DNA of 33,790 bases from Butyrivibrio sp. (GTDB lineage: Bacteria > Bacillota > Clostridia > Lachnospirales > Lachnospiraceae), in assembly GCF_017940685.1 (NCBI RefSeq), contig NZ_JAGAYD010000062.1, positions 1 through 33,790 of the forward strand. Direction: 5' to 3'. Shown here piece after piece: positions 21,348 to 28,107 of this stretch. The notes beneath the pieces were generated by a model, which was given only the letters and a program-made list of their open reading frames with translations, had not been told where the DNA came from and made no database searches. A program made the position numbers and the translations under genes. Numbering within the stretch: position 1 is the first letter of the stretch; every line of letters starts with the position of its first letter.

Positions 21348-22658
21348 TTATTTCAACAGGGCTGGACATAGCATTACTTCATCTGGGGCTATCAATTCTA
21401 GGCCCAATGCTTTATGAATCTTATTGTCCAGGAGTAAAAGAGATAGTTCATATGGGCTGTGCTCATTGAGACTGTCTCTTTTTTCGCTATTTATGTGATT
21501 CATCATAAGACGAACCTTATCTTGATCAAGGTCTGCAAATGAGCTTCCCTTTGGTCTTATATACCGTATGTACTCATGATTCTTCTCACAAGCTCCTTTC
21601 TGCCAAAAGCAGTAAGGATCACAGTAGAAAACAGTAGTTACCTGAGTACCATCGCTGAGGTTTTCCATGGCTTCACGAGCTGCAAATTCAGAGCCGCCAT
21701 CTGTAAGTATTACAGGAAACAGCTTCTTGAAGGAATCTACACCAAGAACACTTTTAAGCCAGTCAAACACAGCCACGACGCATTCCTGAGTCTGATGATC
21801 CATAAGGAACATAAGCATCAGATTACAGTTTCGAAATGTGAAGGTTAAAATGACCTTTTCTTCACCTTTCATTCCTTCTACGCAATCCATCTCAACTACA
21901 TTCATATTTGGGTTTTCTTTCATGAATTTAAGAAAATCTTCGTAGTTGTGTTCCTTGCGATAGGAACGATCTCTGGCGCTTGTCTGAGTAGCTTTCTTCC
22001 GCTTTTTGTATCTGACTGCACGCCTTAGATCTCCATTGCGTACTTCAAAAACGCTATCATTGATATAGGAGTATAGAGTTCTTCTTGAACAGCCTAATTC
22101 CTCTGCATGAGTTGCGTAAACATGTCCTATGGACTGATGTTTGTCTCTGATAAGAGGAACAAGTATATCATTCATTGCCTGTATGCTTTCAGGTGTCTGA
22201 TTGATTCCGGTTCTACAGTCAACAAGAACACTGCGGTATTCATCATGAGCATACTTTGAAGAATAGAATTTCCTTGGCATGAGGCAGCTTATCTTTTTGC
22301 CACAGCCATTGCAGACATATGGAGGCTTTTTAAGTTTCTCGCATTCAGCAGTTTCATAACCTGGGCAAACATCTATGCATCTGAAATCCGGGCGACGGCA
22401 TATCTTGCATTTGATACCGCACTGTTCGTCGCATAGACATACTATTTCACAGTTTTTTCTGTGAATGCATGGTGGATTGGTATATCCAGCATCAGGCCTC
22501 TCCTTGGTCTTAGAATGAAGCCTTACCTCCTTGGAAATGGTCGAAGGATCCTTTCCAATGGTTCTTGCTATTTCAGCAAAAGTTTTATTATTGGTAAGAC
22601 CTTTCTCTATTTCTACTCTTTGATCATAAGTTAAGTGTTTCTGATTGCCATTATTCAT
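21348..22658 (-). CDS. IS30-family transposase
   Basis: A 436-residue transposase starting MNNGNQKHLTYDQRVEIEKG with the N-terminal helix-turn-helix (FAEIARTIGKDPSTISKEV) typical of IS30. A Cys-rich region follows (about 65-125, pairs such as CDEQCGIKC and CNGCGKKISC), as in the larger Clostridial members. The DDE core shows VVEMDCVEG, ILTDGGSEF and KGACEKNHEYIR, supplying two Asp and one Glu. ATG at 22658 is preferred because GGAGA lies five bases upstream; the frame extends back to 22739. Full length with intact catalytic residues. Confidence 0.95.
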   Translation of the reverse strand: MNNGNQKHLTYDQRVEIEKGLTNNKTFAEIARTIGKDPSTISKEVRLHSKTKERPDAGYTNPPCIHRKNCEIVCLCDEQCGIKCKICRRPDFRCIDVCPGYETAECEKLKKPPYVCNGCGKKISCLMPRKFYSSKYAHDEYRSVLVDCRTGINQTPESIQAMNDILVPLIRDKHQSIGHVYATHAEELGCSRRTLYSYINDSVFEVRNGDLRRAVRYKKRKKATQTSARDRSYRKEHNYEDFLKFMKENPNMNVVEMDCVEGMKGEEKVILTFTFRNCNLMLMFLMDHQTQECVVAVFDWLKSVLGVDSFKKLFPVILTDGGSEFAAREAMENLSDGTQVTTVFYCDPYCFWQKGACEKNHEYIRYIRPKGSSFADLDQDKVRLMMNHINSEKRDSLNEHSPYELSLLLLDNKIHKALGLELIAPDEVMLCPALLK

Positions 22659-22701
22659 AATTATCTCCAATCTGCACAGGCAGGCAATCAGCTGCCCGAA
22701 C

Positions 22702-22731
22702 ATTATATAGAGATAAATATCATAAGAGCAA
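22702..22731 (-). promoter_or_regulatory. IS30 transposase promoter
   Basis: On the minus strand TTGCTC (22731-22726), 18 bases, TATAAT (22707-22702), about 45 bases before the transposase start. Confidence 0.55.
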
Positions 22732-22816
22732 TATGGCAAAAATATATGTGTAAGAGTTACTTCTAGACCTCTAGAATTTACTCTTGCAAACTGGAATTAA
22801 AATATACATTTAAGTT

Positions 22817-22829
22817 TTGATGTTTTTAG
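22817..22829 (+). repeat. IS30 flanking direct repeat, right copy
   Basis: TTGATGTTTTTAG, identical to 21093-21105. Its first six bases double as the -35 of the promoter below. Confidence 0.8.
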
Positions 22830-22864
22830 CATAAAGATGTATATTAATAGCAGAACAAATGTTC
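22817..22864 (+). promoter_or_regulatory. Sigma-A promoter with LexA (SOS) box
   Basis: TTGATG (22817-22822), 17 bases, TATATT (22840-22845), followed at the expected transcription start by AGAACAAATGTTCT, whose core GAAC-N4-GTTC (22853-22864) is the Gram-positive LexA/DinR consensus. This predicts DNA-damage induction of the downstream zinc-ribbon gene and what follows. Bases 22865-22956 hold no gene I can support. Confidence 0.7.
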
Positions 22865-22956
22865 TATATGTGATCAGCAGGAGCGTATAGCAGATAGTGC
22901 GGTTCCACATGGTTTTGTGCTATCCCACCCTCGATAGAGGAGTACAGAACATAGGC

Positions 22957-22965
22957 TGCTATAAT
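22957..22965 (+). promoter_or_regulatory. Extended -10 promoter for the second zinc-ribbon gene
   Basis: TGCTATAAT, a TGn-extended perfect -10, 71 bases before the 23036 start. No clear -35. It may be a second, constitutive promoter behind the LexA-controlled one. Confidence 0.45.
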
Positions 22966-23035
22966 TCATTGACGGATTTGTTTCCCTTTGCCGTCCATGT
23001 CATTGAAAAATAATGATGATGGAGGTGAGAAGTTG

Positions 23036-23278
23036 ATGAAAGTTGTTACCAGGGGTAAGTTTGTTTGTTGCCCTAAGTGCGGTACCCGTGCCACAGTAAC
23101 AGAAGTTGGTATGGATAGATTTATTTGTAAGAACAAGGATTGTAATGCAAGATTTGGAGGCTGGGTAGTAGATGGATTTGTCGTAACATATGAGGAAAAA
23201 AATAACGAAGACGAAGACATTCTCAGCAAGTTTGAAGCATGTAGAGGCAAGCTTCAGATACTGAATTCACTTATTTAA
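23036..23278 (+). CDS. Second small zinc-ribbon protein
   Basis: An 80-residue protein: MKVVTRGKFVCCPKCGTRAT, then ICKNKDCNARFGGW and an acidic C-terminal tail. The CPKCG and CKNKDC pairs form a zinc ribbon paralogous to the one at 20287. GGAGGTGAG lies nine bases upstream of ATG 23036. It lies behind a LexA-box promoter and an extended -10. Function unknown; nucleic-acid binding is likely from the fold. Confidence 0.7.
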   Translation: MKVVTRGKFVCCPKCGTRATVTEVGMDRFICKNKDCNARFGGWVVDGFVVTYEEKNNEDEDILSKFEACRGKLQILNSLI

Positions 23279-23294
23279 TTGAATACTGAAATGA

Positions 23295-23479
23295 GGATTA
23301 TCGTGACAGAACCGTAAGGTCGACGAGAAATCCAAGAGTTTGTTAAGAGCGAGATGCACTTAATCAGCTAACAAGGATGACCTTCATTAAGAAGGCATAC
23401 GGCTGTTAAGGATAGCACAGAGCCTGCAAAACGGAGTGAACACCTATATTAGGTGATCTGTTTTGCAGGCTCTTTTTTT
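23295..23479 (+). ncRNA. Candidate structured RNA ending in a strong terminator
   Basis: The stretch between the zinc-ribbon gene and the 23637 gene folds in several places. GGATT (23295-23299) pairs with AATCC (23329-23333), TCGT (23301-23304) with ACGA (23323-23326), and ACC-GTAA-GGT (23311-23320) gives a GNRA-capped tip. Downstream CCTTC-ATTAA-GAAGG is enclosed by CTTAA-CAG/CTG-TTAAG. The end is a 14-bp terminator stem (23419-23432 with 23460-23473) with an inner CACCT/AGGTG hairpin and eight T. This could be a small RNA, or a leader with an attenuator. No known class recognised. No gene fits in 23480-23636, which is AT-rich and must hold the promoter of the next gene. Confidence 0.5.
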
Positions 23480-23636
23480 GTTCCTCCGTTTTGCGGCTCT
23501 TCCGAGGAAATTGGAAGAGGCGTTGTACAGAGAATTTTATTTATAACTCATTTTTCCATATTTACCTCGGAAAAGTTTTTCCGGAGTTCCGGATTAGGGC
23601 GAATTGTGCCCCACAACCCAGTAGGAGGTAAAGAAA

Positions 23637-24665
23637 ATGAGAAAACAGTTTATTTTTGATCCACAGAAGGAGACAGCATCAGCTTATCTTACAAGGATGT
23701 CTCCGGTTCTTGGCGCTTTAAGAAATGACGGCGCTTCCGTTGCAAATCAGCAACTTGTATCTTCCATTGGCTCAGAGGAGCAGAAAGAAATCGAAAACGA
23801 AATGTGCAAAGCATTTGAAAAGACTATTTGCACTGAAACAAGACGTGTTATCAAAATGACACCCGGTAAACTGGATGATTATGAGGATGATTATAAGAAT
23901 GAGCTCAGAATAGACATTCTCAAAGAAATCCACAAGTTCAATAATCCTGCATACTTAGAGGGCACTCAGACATATTCTATTGACGCTTTTGTCAGGGCAA
24001 GAACCCGCGGCGTGACCAAAAAGATTATTGGAATGAAGCGTGAACGTAAGGAATATCAGATGAAGAGGGAAAGTCATGTGAAAAAGATTATGGCAGCTCT
24101 TCATATGGAAAATGGAAGTACTGTATTCAAGGTGGAAGACATTTTCAAGAACCAGCACTTGGCGAATGATTCTATGGAGCTTTCTATGGATCAGATTTGG
24201 GATGTAATGGCTGCTATGGAAGATGCTTCATACCTTGAAGACTTAACGGATTATGAAGCAAATTATAAAGAGAAGAAGTTCGACTCGGTTGAGCAGCAGG
24301 AGATCATTAAGGAATTTATGAAAGACATGTCAGCTTACCCTGAGTATGAGATGTATATTTACCGCCAGTCACTTCGCCTTAGACTGGATGAAACCACAAA
24401 CAAAGAGATTGCCTGCGATAGGAGATTGATCGATATGTGCAAGGCAGCCCCTGAGGCTTGTGACAAAGTTATCTACGAGAGAATTGTCATTGAAAGGCCT
24501 AAGAGTGGGATTGCTCCTAACTCTGAGTTTGAAGAATATGTTTCTACAACATATATAGAAACCACCTACAGAAGAATAGACAGGAATATCAGAAGTGCTT
24601 TTGTAAAAAAGAGCCTTGATGAAACAGATATGCTGGCAATTCTTAATCATTTAATCAATATGTAA
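23637..24665 (+). CDS. Divergent sigma-70-like protein (inferred)
   Basis: A 342-residue protein with no family I can name outright. Its layout resembles a sigma-70 factor. Residues about 60-140 (DDYEDDYKNELRIDILKEI, HKFNN, YSIDAFVRARTRGVTKKI) follow the region 2 pattern (D-x-x-N-E-x-x-I, K-F, [YF]-S-x-x-A/F, R). A region 3-like helical part follows (about 150-205), then a C-terminal part (about 225-342) with CDRRLIDMCKAAPE and YVSTTYIETTYRRIDRNIR that could be region 4. GTAGGAGG lies before ATG 23637. A terminator follows immediately. Other possibilities are an anti-sigma or a helical structural protein; I give sigma about even odds. Confidence 0.7.
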   Translation: MRKQFIFDPQKETASAYLTRMSPVLGALRNDGASVANQQLVSSIGSEEQKEIENEMCKAFEKTICTETRRVIKMTPGKLDDYEDDYKNELRIDILKEIHKFNNPAYLEGTQTYSIDAFVRARTRGVTKKIIGMKRERKEYQMKRESHVKKIMAALHMENGSTVFKVEDIFKNQHLANDSMELSMDQIWDVMAAMEDASYLEDLTDYEANYKEKKFDSVEQQEIIKEFMKDMSAYPEYEMYIYRQSLRLRLDETTNKEIACDRRLIDMCKAAPEACDKVIYERIVIERPKSGIAPNSEFEEYVSTTYIETTYRRIDRNIRSAFVKKSLDETDMLAILNHLINM

Positions 24666-24669
24666 ACTT

Positions 24670-24702
24670 GAAGCCCTGGCTGAAAATGCTAGGGCTTCTT
24701 TG
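24670..24702 (+). terminator. Rho-independent terminator after the sigma-like gene
   Basis: An 11-bp stem (24670-24680 with 24688-24698, one G-T pair) around TGAAAAT, followed by TTT. The short U-tract runs straight into the TGACGTCA array. Confidence 0.8.
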
Positions 24703-24750
24703 ACGTCAAAACGACGTCACAATGATAAGAGACCTGACGTCAGATTGACG
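24701..24750 (+). repeat. Array of TGACGTCA palindromes
   Basis: TGACGTCA at 24701-24708, CGACGTCA at 24712-24719, TGACGTCA at 24735-24742 and the half-site TTGACG at 24745-24750: four related sites within 50 bases, mostly spaced near one or two helical turns. They lie between the sigma-like gene and the junction with the truncated pilin. Possible roles are operators or recombinase arm-type sites at the end of an inserted element. Bases 24751-24836 show no other feature. Confidence 0.7.
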
Positions 24751-24836
24751 CTTTGACCCTATTTTGAGAACTGTAAACACACTGTGGATACTGTCAAAAG
24801 CATTGATTTTATTGGCTTTAATCCCCCTCGCCACAA

Positions 24837-24947
24837 ATGTTCGTTGTACTTATTGGACTGGTAATCGTATTTAAAGAACAGATCTCCGGTATCGTAGAGG
24901 ATGTGTTTAAGACCATCAGAGAGGACACACGTGTTATCACGAACTAA
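24837..24947 (+). pseudogene. 5'-truncated Flp (type IVb) pilin remnant
   Basis: The frame MFVVLIGLVIVFKEQISG continuing to IVEDVFKTIREDT and a stop at 24945-24947 matches the C-terminal half of a Lachnospiraceae Flp1-type pilin: end of the hydrophobic helix, F-K/R-x-Q/A, then an amphipathic helix of I-x-x-x-V-x-D-x-F type. The N-terminal half, which should hold the leader peptide and the Gly/Glu cleavage site, is missing; a stop precedes at 24816 and the upstream sequence is non-coding. Its position directly before the DUF5702-like and TadE genes, with a 17-base overlap with the next gene, is the normal place of flp in Clostridial Tad loci. The break is near 24840. Confidence 0.65.
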
Positions 24948-26370
24948 GGGGTACCTCACAGTTTATCTGTCTTTGACTATCATGATCATCATGTCTCTTA
25001 TCCTGGTGCTCTTTCAGGGCGCCAGGATCGGAGCAGTAAAGATGAAAACAGAGTGCACGGCGGACACTGCCATGAACTCGGCGCTTGCGGAGTACAACAG
25101 AAAGCTTTATGAGCAGTACGGACTTCTTTTTGTTGACACCTCCTATGGTACGGATTATCCATCCATCATAAATACTGAGGAACACCTTGCCTACTATGTG
25201 AAAAAGAATCTGGACAGGAAGCTTGGAGGCAAGTTCATAGGGGCCAGCAGTGTCTTTTCCATGTATCTTAAAGATCTTCATATTACCGGAAGCTCTTTTG
25301 CCATGGATAATAACGCAGCTGTACTAAAGCGCAATATTCTTGCCTATATGGCATCTGAGCCAATTGAGGGACTTTTGTCTGATGTGACAGGGAATGTGGA
25401 TATGATCGAAGAAAGCGCCCTTACTACCACTGACGTGGAAGAGATGGCCAGAGAAAATCAGGAGCTTATAGATTCCTTCGAGCTTCCTACCATTATCAAT
25501 GAAGAGGGTGAGGAAGAGGAGCTGTCGCTGGGAAATCCTGCAGATGCAGTGCACTCACTAAAGGGAATCGGAGCGCTGAACCTTGCAGTTAAGGATAAAA
25601 GCGCCATATCAAAACAGCGGGTGGATCTTGGCAGCTACTCCTCAAGAAGAAAGCTAAACAAAGGTACAGGACTCGATGATCAGGAGGATATTTCTTTTAC
25701 GGAGAATCTTCTTTTAGAGCAGTACTACTACGAAAAATGTTCAAGGTACCTTGAAGAGATGGATAAAGCTCTTTTGAAATATCAGCTTGAGTACCTTTGC
25801 TTTGGTTTTGACAGCGACTTTGACAATCTGGACAAGATGGCTTCAGAGCTTTTGTTTATCAGGGAAGCAGCCAATATGTTATATCTCTTTAGCTGCGAGC
25901 CAAAGGTTGCTGAGGCTGAGGCGGTAGCAAGCGCTCTTACGGCCATACTGTTTGTTCCTGAGCTGAAGGACCCTGTTAAATATTCGATCCTCTTTGCCTG
26001 GACTTTCGCTGAGAGTATATCGGATCTTAACATTTTGTTTTCTGGAGGGAGAGTTCCGCTTTTTAAGAGCGATTCCACCTGGAGGCTGAGCCTCATGAAC
26101 ATGCTGTCTTTTAGGGATCATCTTGGTGGAGGCGATCTTGGAGAAGGGCTCTATTACAAGGACTACCTCCGGGCAAGACTCTTTTTGGTTTCCCCAGACC
26201 TAAAGATAAAAAGGATGGCAGACATAATTGAAATGGATTTAAGAAGGACGGAAGGGAATGGGAATTTTAAGATCGACCACTGTCTTGATGTCTTTCGGGC
26301 AGAGATCCATGTGGGGACAAGATGGGGATATGACGTAAAGATAGAAAGGATATACGGTTATGAGGAGTAG
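24931..26370 (+). CDS. DUF5702-like Tad-associated membrane-anchored protein
   Basis: A 479-residue protein with a short basic N-terminus, a single membrane helix (about 8-30, GYLTVYLSLTIMIIMSLIL) and the segment AVKMKTECTADTAMNSALAE plus YEQYGLLFVDTSY, the hallmark of the DUF5702 proteins found in Clostridial Tad clusters. The rest is a large extracytoplasmic domain. GTG 24931 is preferred since GAGAGG lies six bases upstream; an upstream ATG at 24901 is possible. The start overlaps the pilin remnant, as expected for an originally coupled gene. It is probably a TadG-like pseudopilin-anchored component. Confidence 0.75.
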   Translation: MLSRTKGYLTVYLSLTIMIIMSLILVLFQGARIGAVKMKTECTADTAMNSALAEYNRKLYEQYGLLFVDTSYGTDYPSIINTEEHLAYYVKKNLDRKLGGKFIGASSVFSMYLKDLHITGSSFAMDNNAAVLKRNILAYMASEPIEGLLSDVTGNVDMIEESALTTTDVEEMARENQELIDSFELPTIINEEGEEEELSLGNPADAVHSLKGIGALNLAVKDKSAISKQRVDLGSYSSRRKLNKGTGLDDQEDISFTENLLLEQYYYEKCSRYLEEMDKALLKYQLEYLCFGFDSDFDNLDKMASELLFIREAANMLYLFSCEPKVAEAEAVASALTAILFVPELKDPVKYSILFAWTFAESISDLNILFSGGRVPLFKSDSTWRLSLMNMLSFRDHLGGGDLGEGLYYKDYLRARLFLVSPDLKIKRMADIIEMDLRRTEGNGNFKIDHCLDVFRAEIHVGTRWGYDVKIERIYGYEE

Positions 26371-27181
26371 GGAAAAGGGGCTTCGCGGATCTATGACAGT
26401 TGAAGCCTCCATGGCACTGCCGCTTTTCATATTTTTCTTTGTGAACATCATGACTCTTTTCAACATACTAAAGGTACAGGTGGATATCGAAGCTGCTCTG
26501 CACCAGACTGGGAGCGAGCTGACACTTAGGGCATTTGACCTTAGGTTTGGAAAAGAAAGGCTATCAGGAGATGATGATAGCGGATCTGTTGATGCTATCG
26601 CAGGAGCTGGGGGCATCGTCTACGCCAGAGAGAAAATACGGAAGTATCTTGGAGATGGGATAGATAAAAGCTGCATAAGTGGCGGATTTGACGGCATTAG
26701 TTTTTTGCAGTCCCAGGTTCTTCTGGGCAATGACATTGTTGACCTGGTCATGGACTACAAGGTTCATCCTATGATACCAGTGATCGGCTTTAAGGAAATT
26801 CCTGTGGAGGGCAGATTTTATGGCCACGCATGGACTGGATATGACATCAGTATGGGACTTGTCACTGAGGGCAGTGAAGAAGAAATGGTGTATGTCACAG
26901 AGAACGGTGAAGTTTACCACAAGGATGTGGACTGTATGCATCTGAAGATAAAGGTGGAGAGTGTGGACAAAAAAGACTTATCTCACCTAAGAAACAGGGA
27001 CGGAAAGATATACTACGCTTGCGAATACTGCGGCGGAAACGTCGGAGCAGGGAATGTGTTCATCACAGGTTTTGGCACCAGGTATCACACAAGCGTAAGC
27101 TGCCCTGGTCTTAAAAGAAAGATCTACACCATACCAATTTCTGAAGCAGTGGGAAAGCGCCCCTGCAGTTCCTGTGGCTAA
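26360..27181 (+). CDS. TadE-like pseudopilin with duplicated Cys motif domain
   Basis: A 273-residue TadE-type minor pilin: basic start, GSMTVEASMALPLFIFFF (Glu five residues into the hydrophobic helix as in prepilins), helix about 14-35. The extracytoplasmic part ends with two related segments: VYVTENGEVYHKDVDCMHLK with a CEYCGG end (about residues 174-232) and VFITGFGTRYHTSVSCPGLK with a CSSCG end (about 233-273). Each has V-[YF]-[VI]-T-x-x-G-x-x-YH, a single Cys and a CxxCG. Ordinary TadE lacks such repeats. The start overlaps the previous stop by 11 bases. Confidence 0.8.
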   Translation: MRSREKGLRGSMTVEASMALPLFIFFFVNIMTLFNILKVQVDIEAALHQTGSELTLRAFDLRFGKERLSGDDDSGSVDAIAGAGGIVYAREKIRKYLGDGIDKSCISGGFDGISFLQSQVLLGNDIVDLVMDYKVHPMIPVIGFKEIPVEGRFYGHAWTGYDISMGLVTEGSEEEMVYVTENGEVYHKDVDCMHLKIKVESVDKKDLSHLRNRDGKIYYACEYCGGNVGAGNVFITGFGTRYHTSVSCPGLKRKIYTIPISEAVGKRPCSSCG

Positions 27182-27194
27182 GAAAGGAGCAAGA

Positions 27195-27638
27195 ATGATT
27201 TTTAAGATAGGCATTTTGATAATTTTTGTCATTTCTTCTATAGAAGATATCAGAAAAAAAGAAATACTCCTATGGGAGATACTTGCCTGCGCCATTTTGT
27301 CAGTGGTGGCAGTGTTCATGTCATTTTACAAGGCAAGTCCAGATATTATAGATATTTTATTGTCACTACTGCCCGGGGCTTTATTGCTTTTATTATCCTT
27401 TATCTCAAGAGAGGGGATTGGATATGGAGATGGGCTTATTATCCTGGCAGCAGGACCTGCCCTTGGGTTTTATGATCTCTTGACCACGCTTATGACAGCA
27501 ATAATTCTGAGCGGACTCTTTTCCGGAATCCTGCTTATCTTTAAAAAGGCGAAAAGAAAGACGAGGATAGCCTTTGCACCCTTCCTTGTTGCAGGATGCG
27601 CCGTGGCAACAGCATTGGGCTATGGAATTGGGGGATGA
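27195..27638 (+). CDS. A24-family prepilin peptidase (CpaA/TadV-like)
   Basis: A 147-residue polytopic membrane protein with the two catalytic aspartates of type IV prepilin peptidases: Asp in SSIEDIRKKEI (D18) and the GxGD motif GIGYGDG (D79). It is the short form without the methylase domain, as in Tad loci, and has about four to five membrane helices. AAAGGAG lies five bases before ATG 27195; the earlier in-frame ATG overlaps the TadE gene. It should process Flp and TadE prepilins, and is the only such enzyme in the window, so it might also serve the pseudopilins of the hybrid operon. Confidence 0.9.
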   Translation: MIFKIGILIIFVISSIEDIRKKEILLWEILACAILSVVAVFMSFYKASPDIIDILLSLLPGALLLLLSFISREGIGYGDGLIILAAGPALGFYDLLTTLMTAIILSGLFSGILLIFKKAKRKTRIAFAPFLVAGCAVATALGYGIGG

Positions 27639-27640
27639 CA

Positions 27641-28105
27641 ATGAAAAGGTACAAAGGATACATGACGCTTGAAGCGTCGCTCTTAATGCCAATGGTGATC
27701 TGCATCCTTGCGCTTCTTATCTACTTTACATATTACCTGTACGGAAGGTGCATCATTTCTGAGGATTCATATATCCTTGCTTTCAGAGCCACAATTTCTG
27801 ATAAGGGCGGCTCACCTTATGATCCTGAAGGATATGTTTTTGAAAAAGCAAGTGACGTGGCAGGGAAAAAGTATTTTGGCAGCGAAAAGCCGCAATTTGT
27901 CCCTGAGACAAATGGAAAAGACGTTCGGGTAGTTGGAAAGAGCGGTACCCGGCACAGGGCAATGGGGAGATATTTCTTAAAGCCATCTGGCAGCTGGGGA
28001 TTTGAGGCAGCAGGAAGAGCTACAAAGAGGCAATACACCAGACACATCAGGATCCTTACAAGGCTTAGCGACCTTGGGAGAGAACTAACAGATTTAGGAG
28101 AGTAA
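27641..28105 (+). CDS. TadE-family pseudopilin
   Basis: A 154-residue protein: MKRYKGYMTLEASLLMPMVI has the TadE prepilin signature (hydrophobic helix with Glu five in), helix about 9-33, then a soluble domain with Tyr and Gly-rich segments and a basic C-terminus. ATG 27641 fits the GGGG ribosome site at 27630-27634 better than ATG 27635. It follows the peptidase gene directly and precedes the FHA gene by two bases. Confidence 0.8.
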   Translation: MKRYKGYMTLEASLLMPMVICILALLIYFTYYLYGRCIISEDSYILAFRATISDKGGSPYDPEGYVFEKASDVAGKKYFGSEKPQFVPETNGKDVRVVGKSGTRHRAMGRYFLKPSGSWGFEAAGRATKRQYTRHIRILTRLSDLGRELTDLGE

Positions 28106-28107
28106 CT

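Larger units (their letters stand above)
21106..22816 (-). mobile_element. IS30-family insertion sequence
   Basis: A 1.7-kb element with imperfect terminal inverted repeats at 21106-21133 and 22788-22815 (ACTTAAATG, eight variable bases, AATTCCAGTTT) and 13-bp flanking direct repeats. One transposase gene on the minus strand fills most of it. Extra copies of a TAAATTCC motif occur in the left end (near 21121, 21159, 21277 and 21304), probably subterminal transposase sites. Confidence 0.85.

Noticed and set aside
22909-23013. A 34-codon frame starting MVLCYPTLDRG upstream of the second zinc-ribbon gene
   Set aside because: No ribosome binding site, overlaps the extended -10 element; kept only as a weak possibility for a leader peptide.
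23281-23480. Cyclic-di-GMP or other known riboswitch before the 23637 gene
   Set aside because: None of the conserved cores that I know (such as GEMM) is present; left as an unassigned structured RNA.
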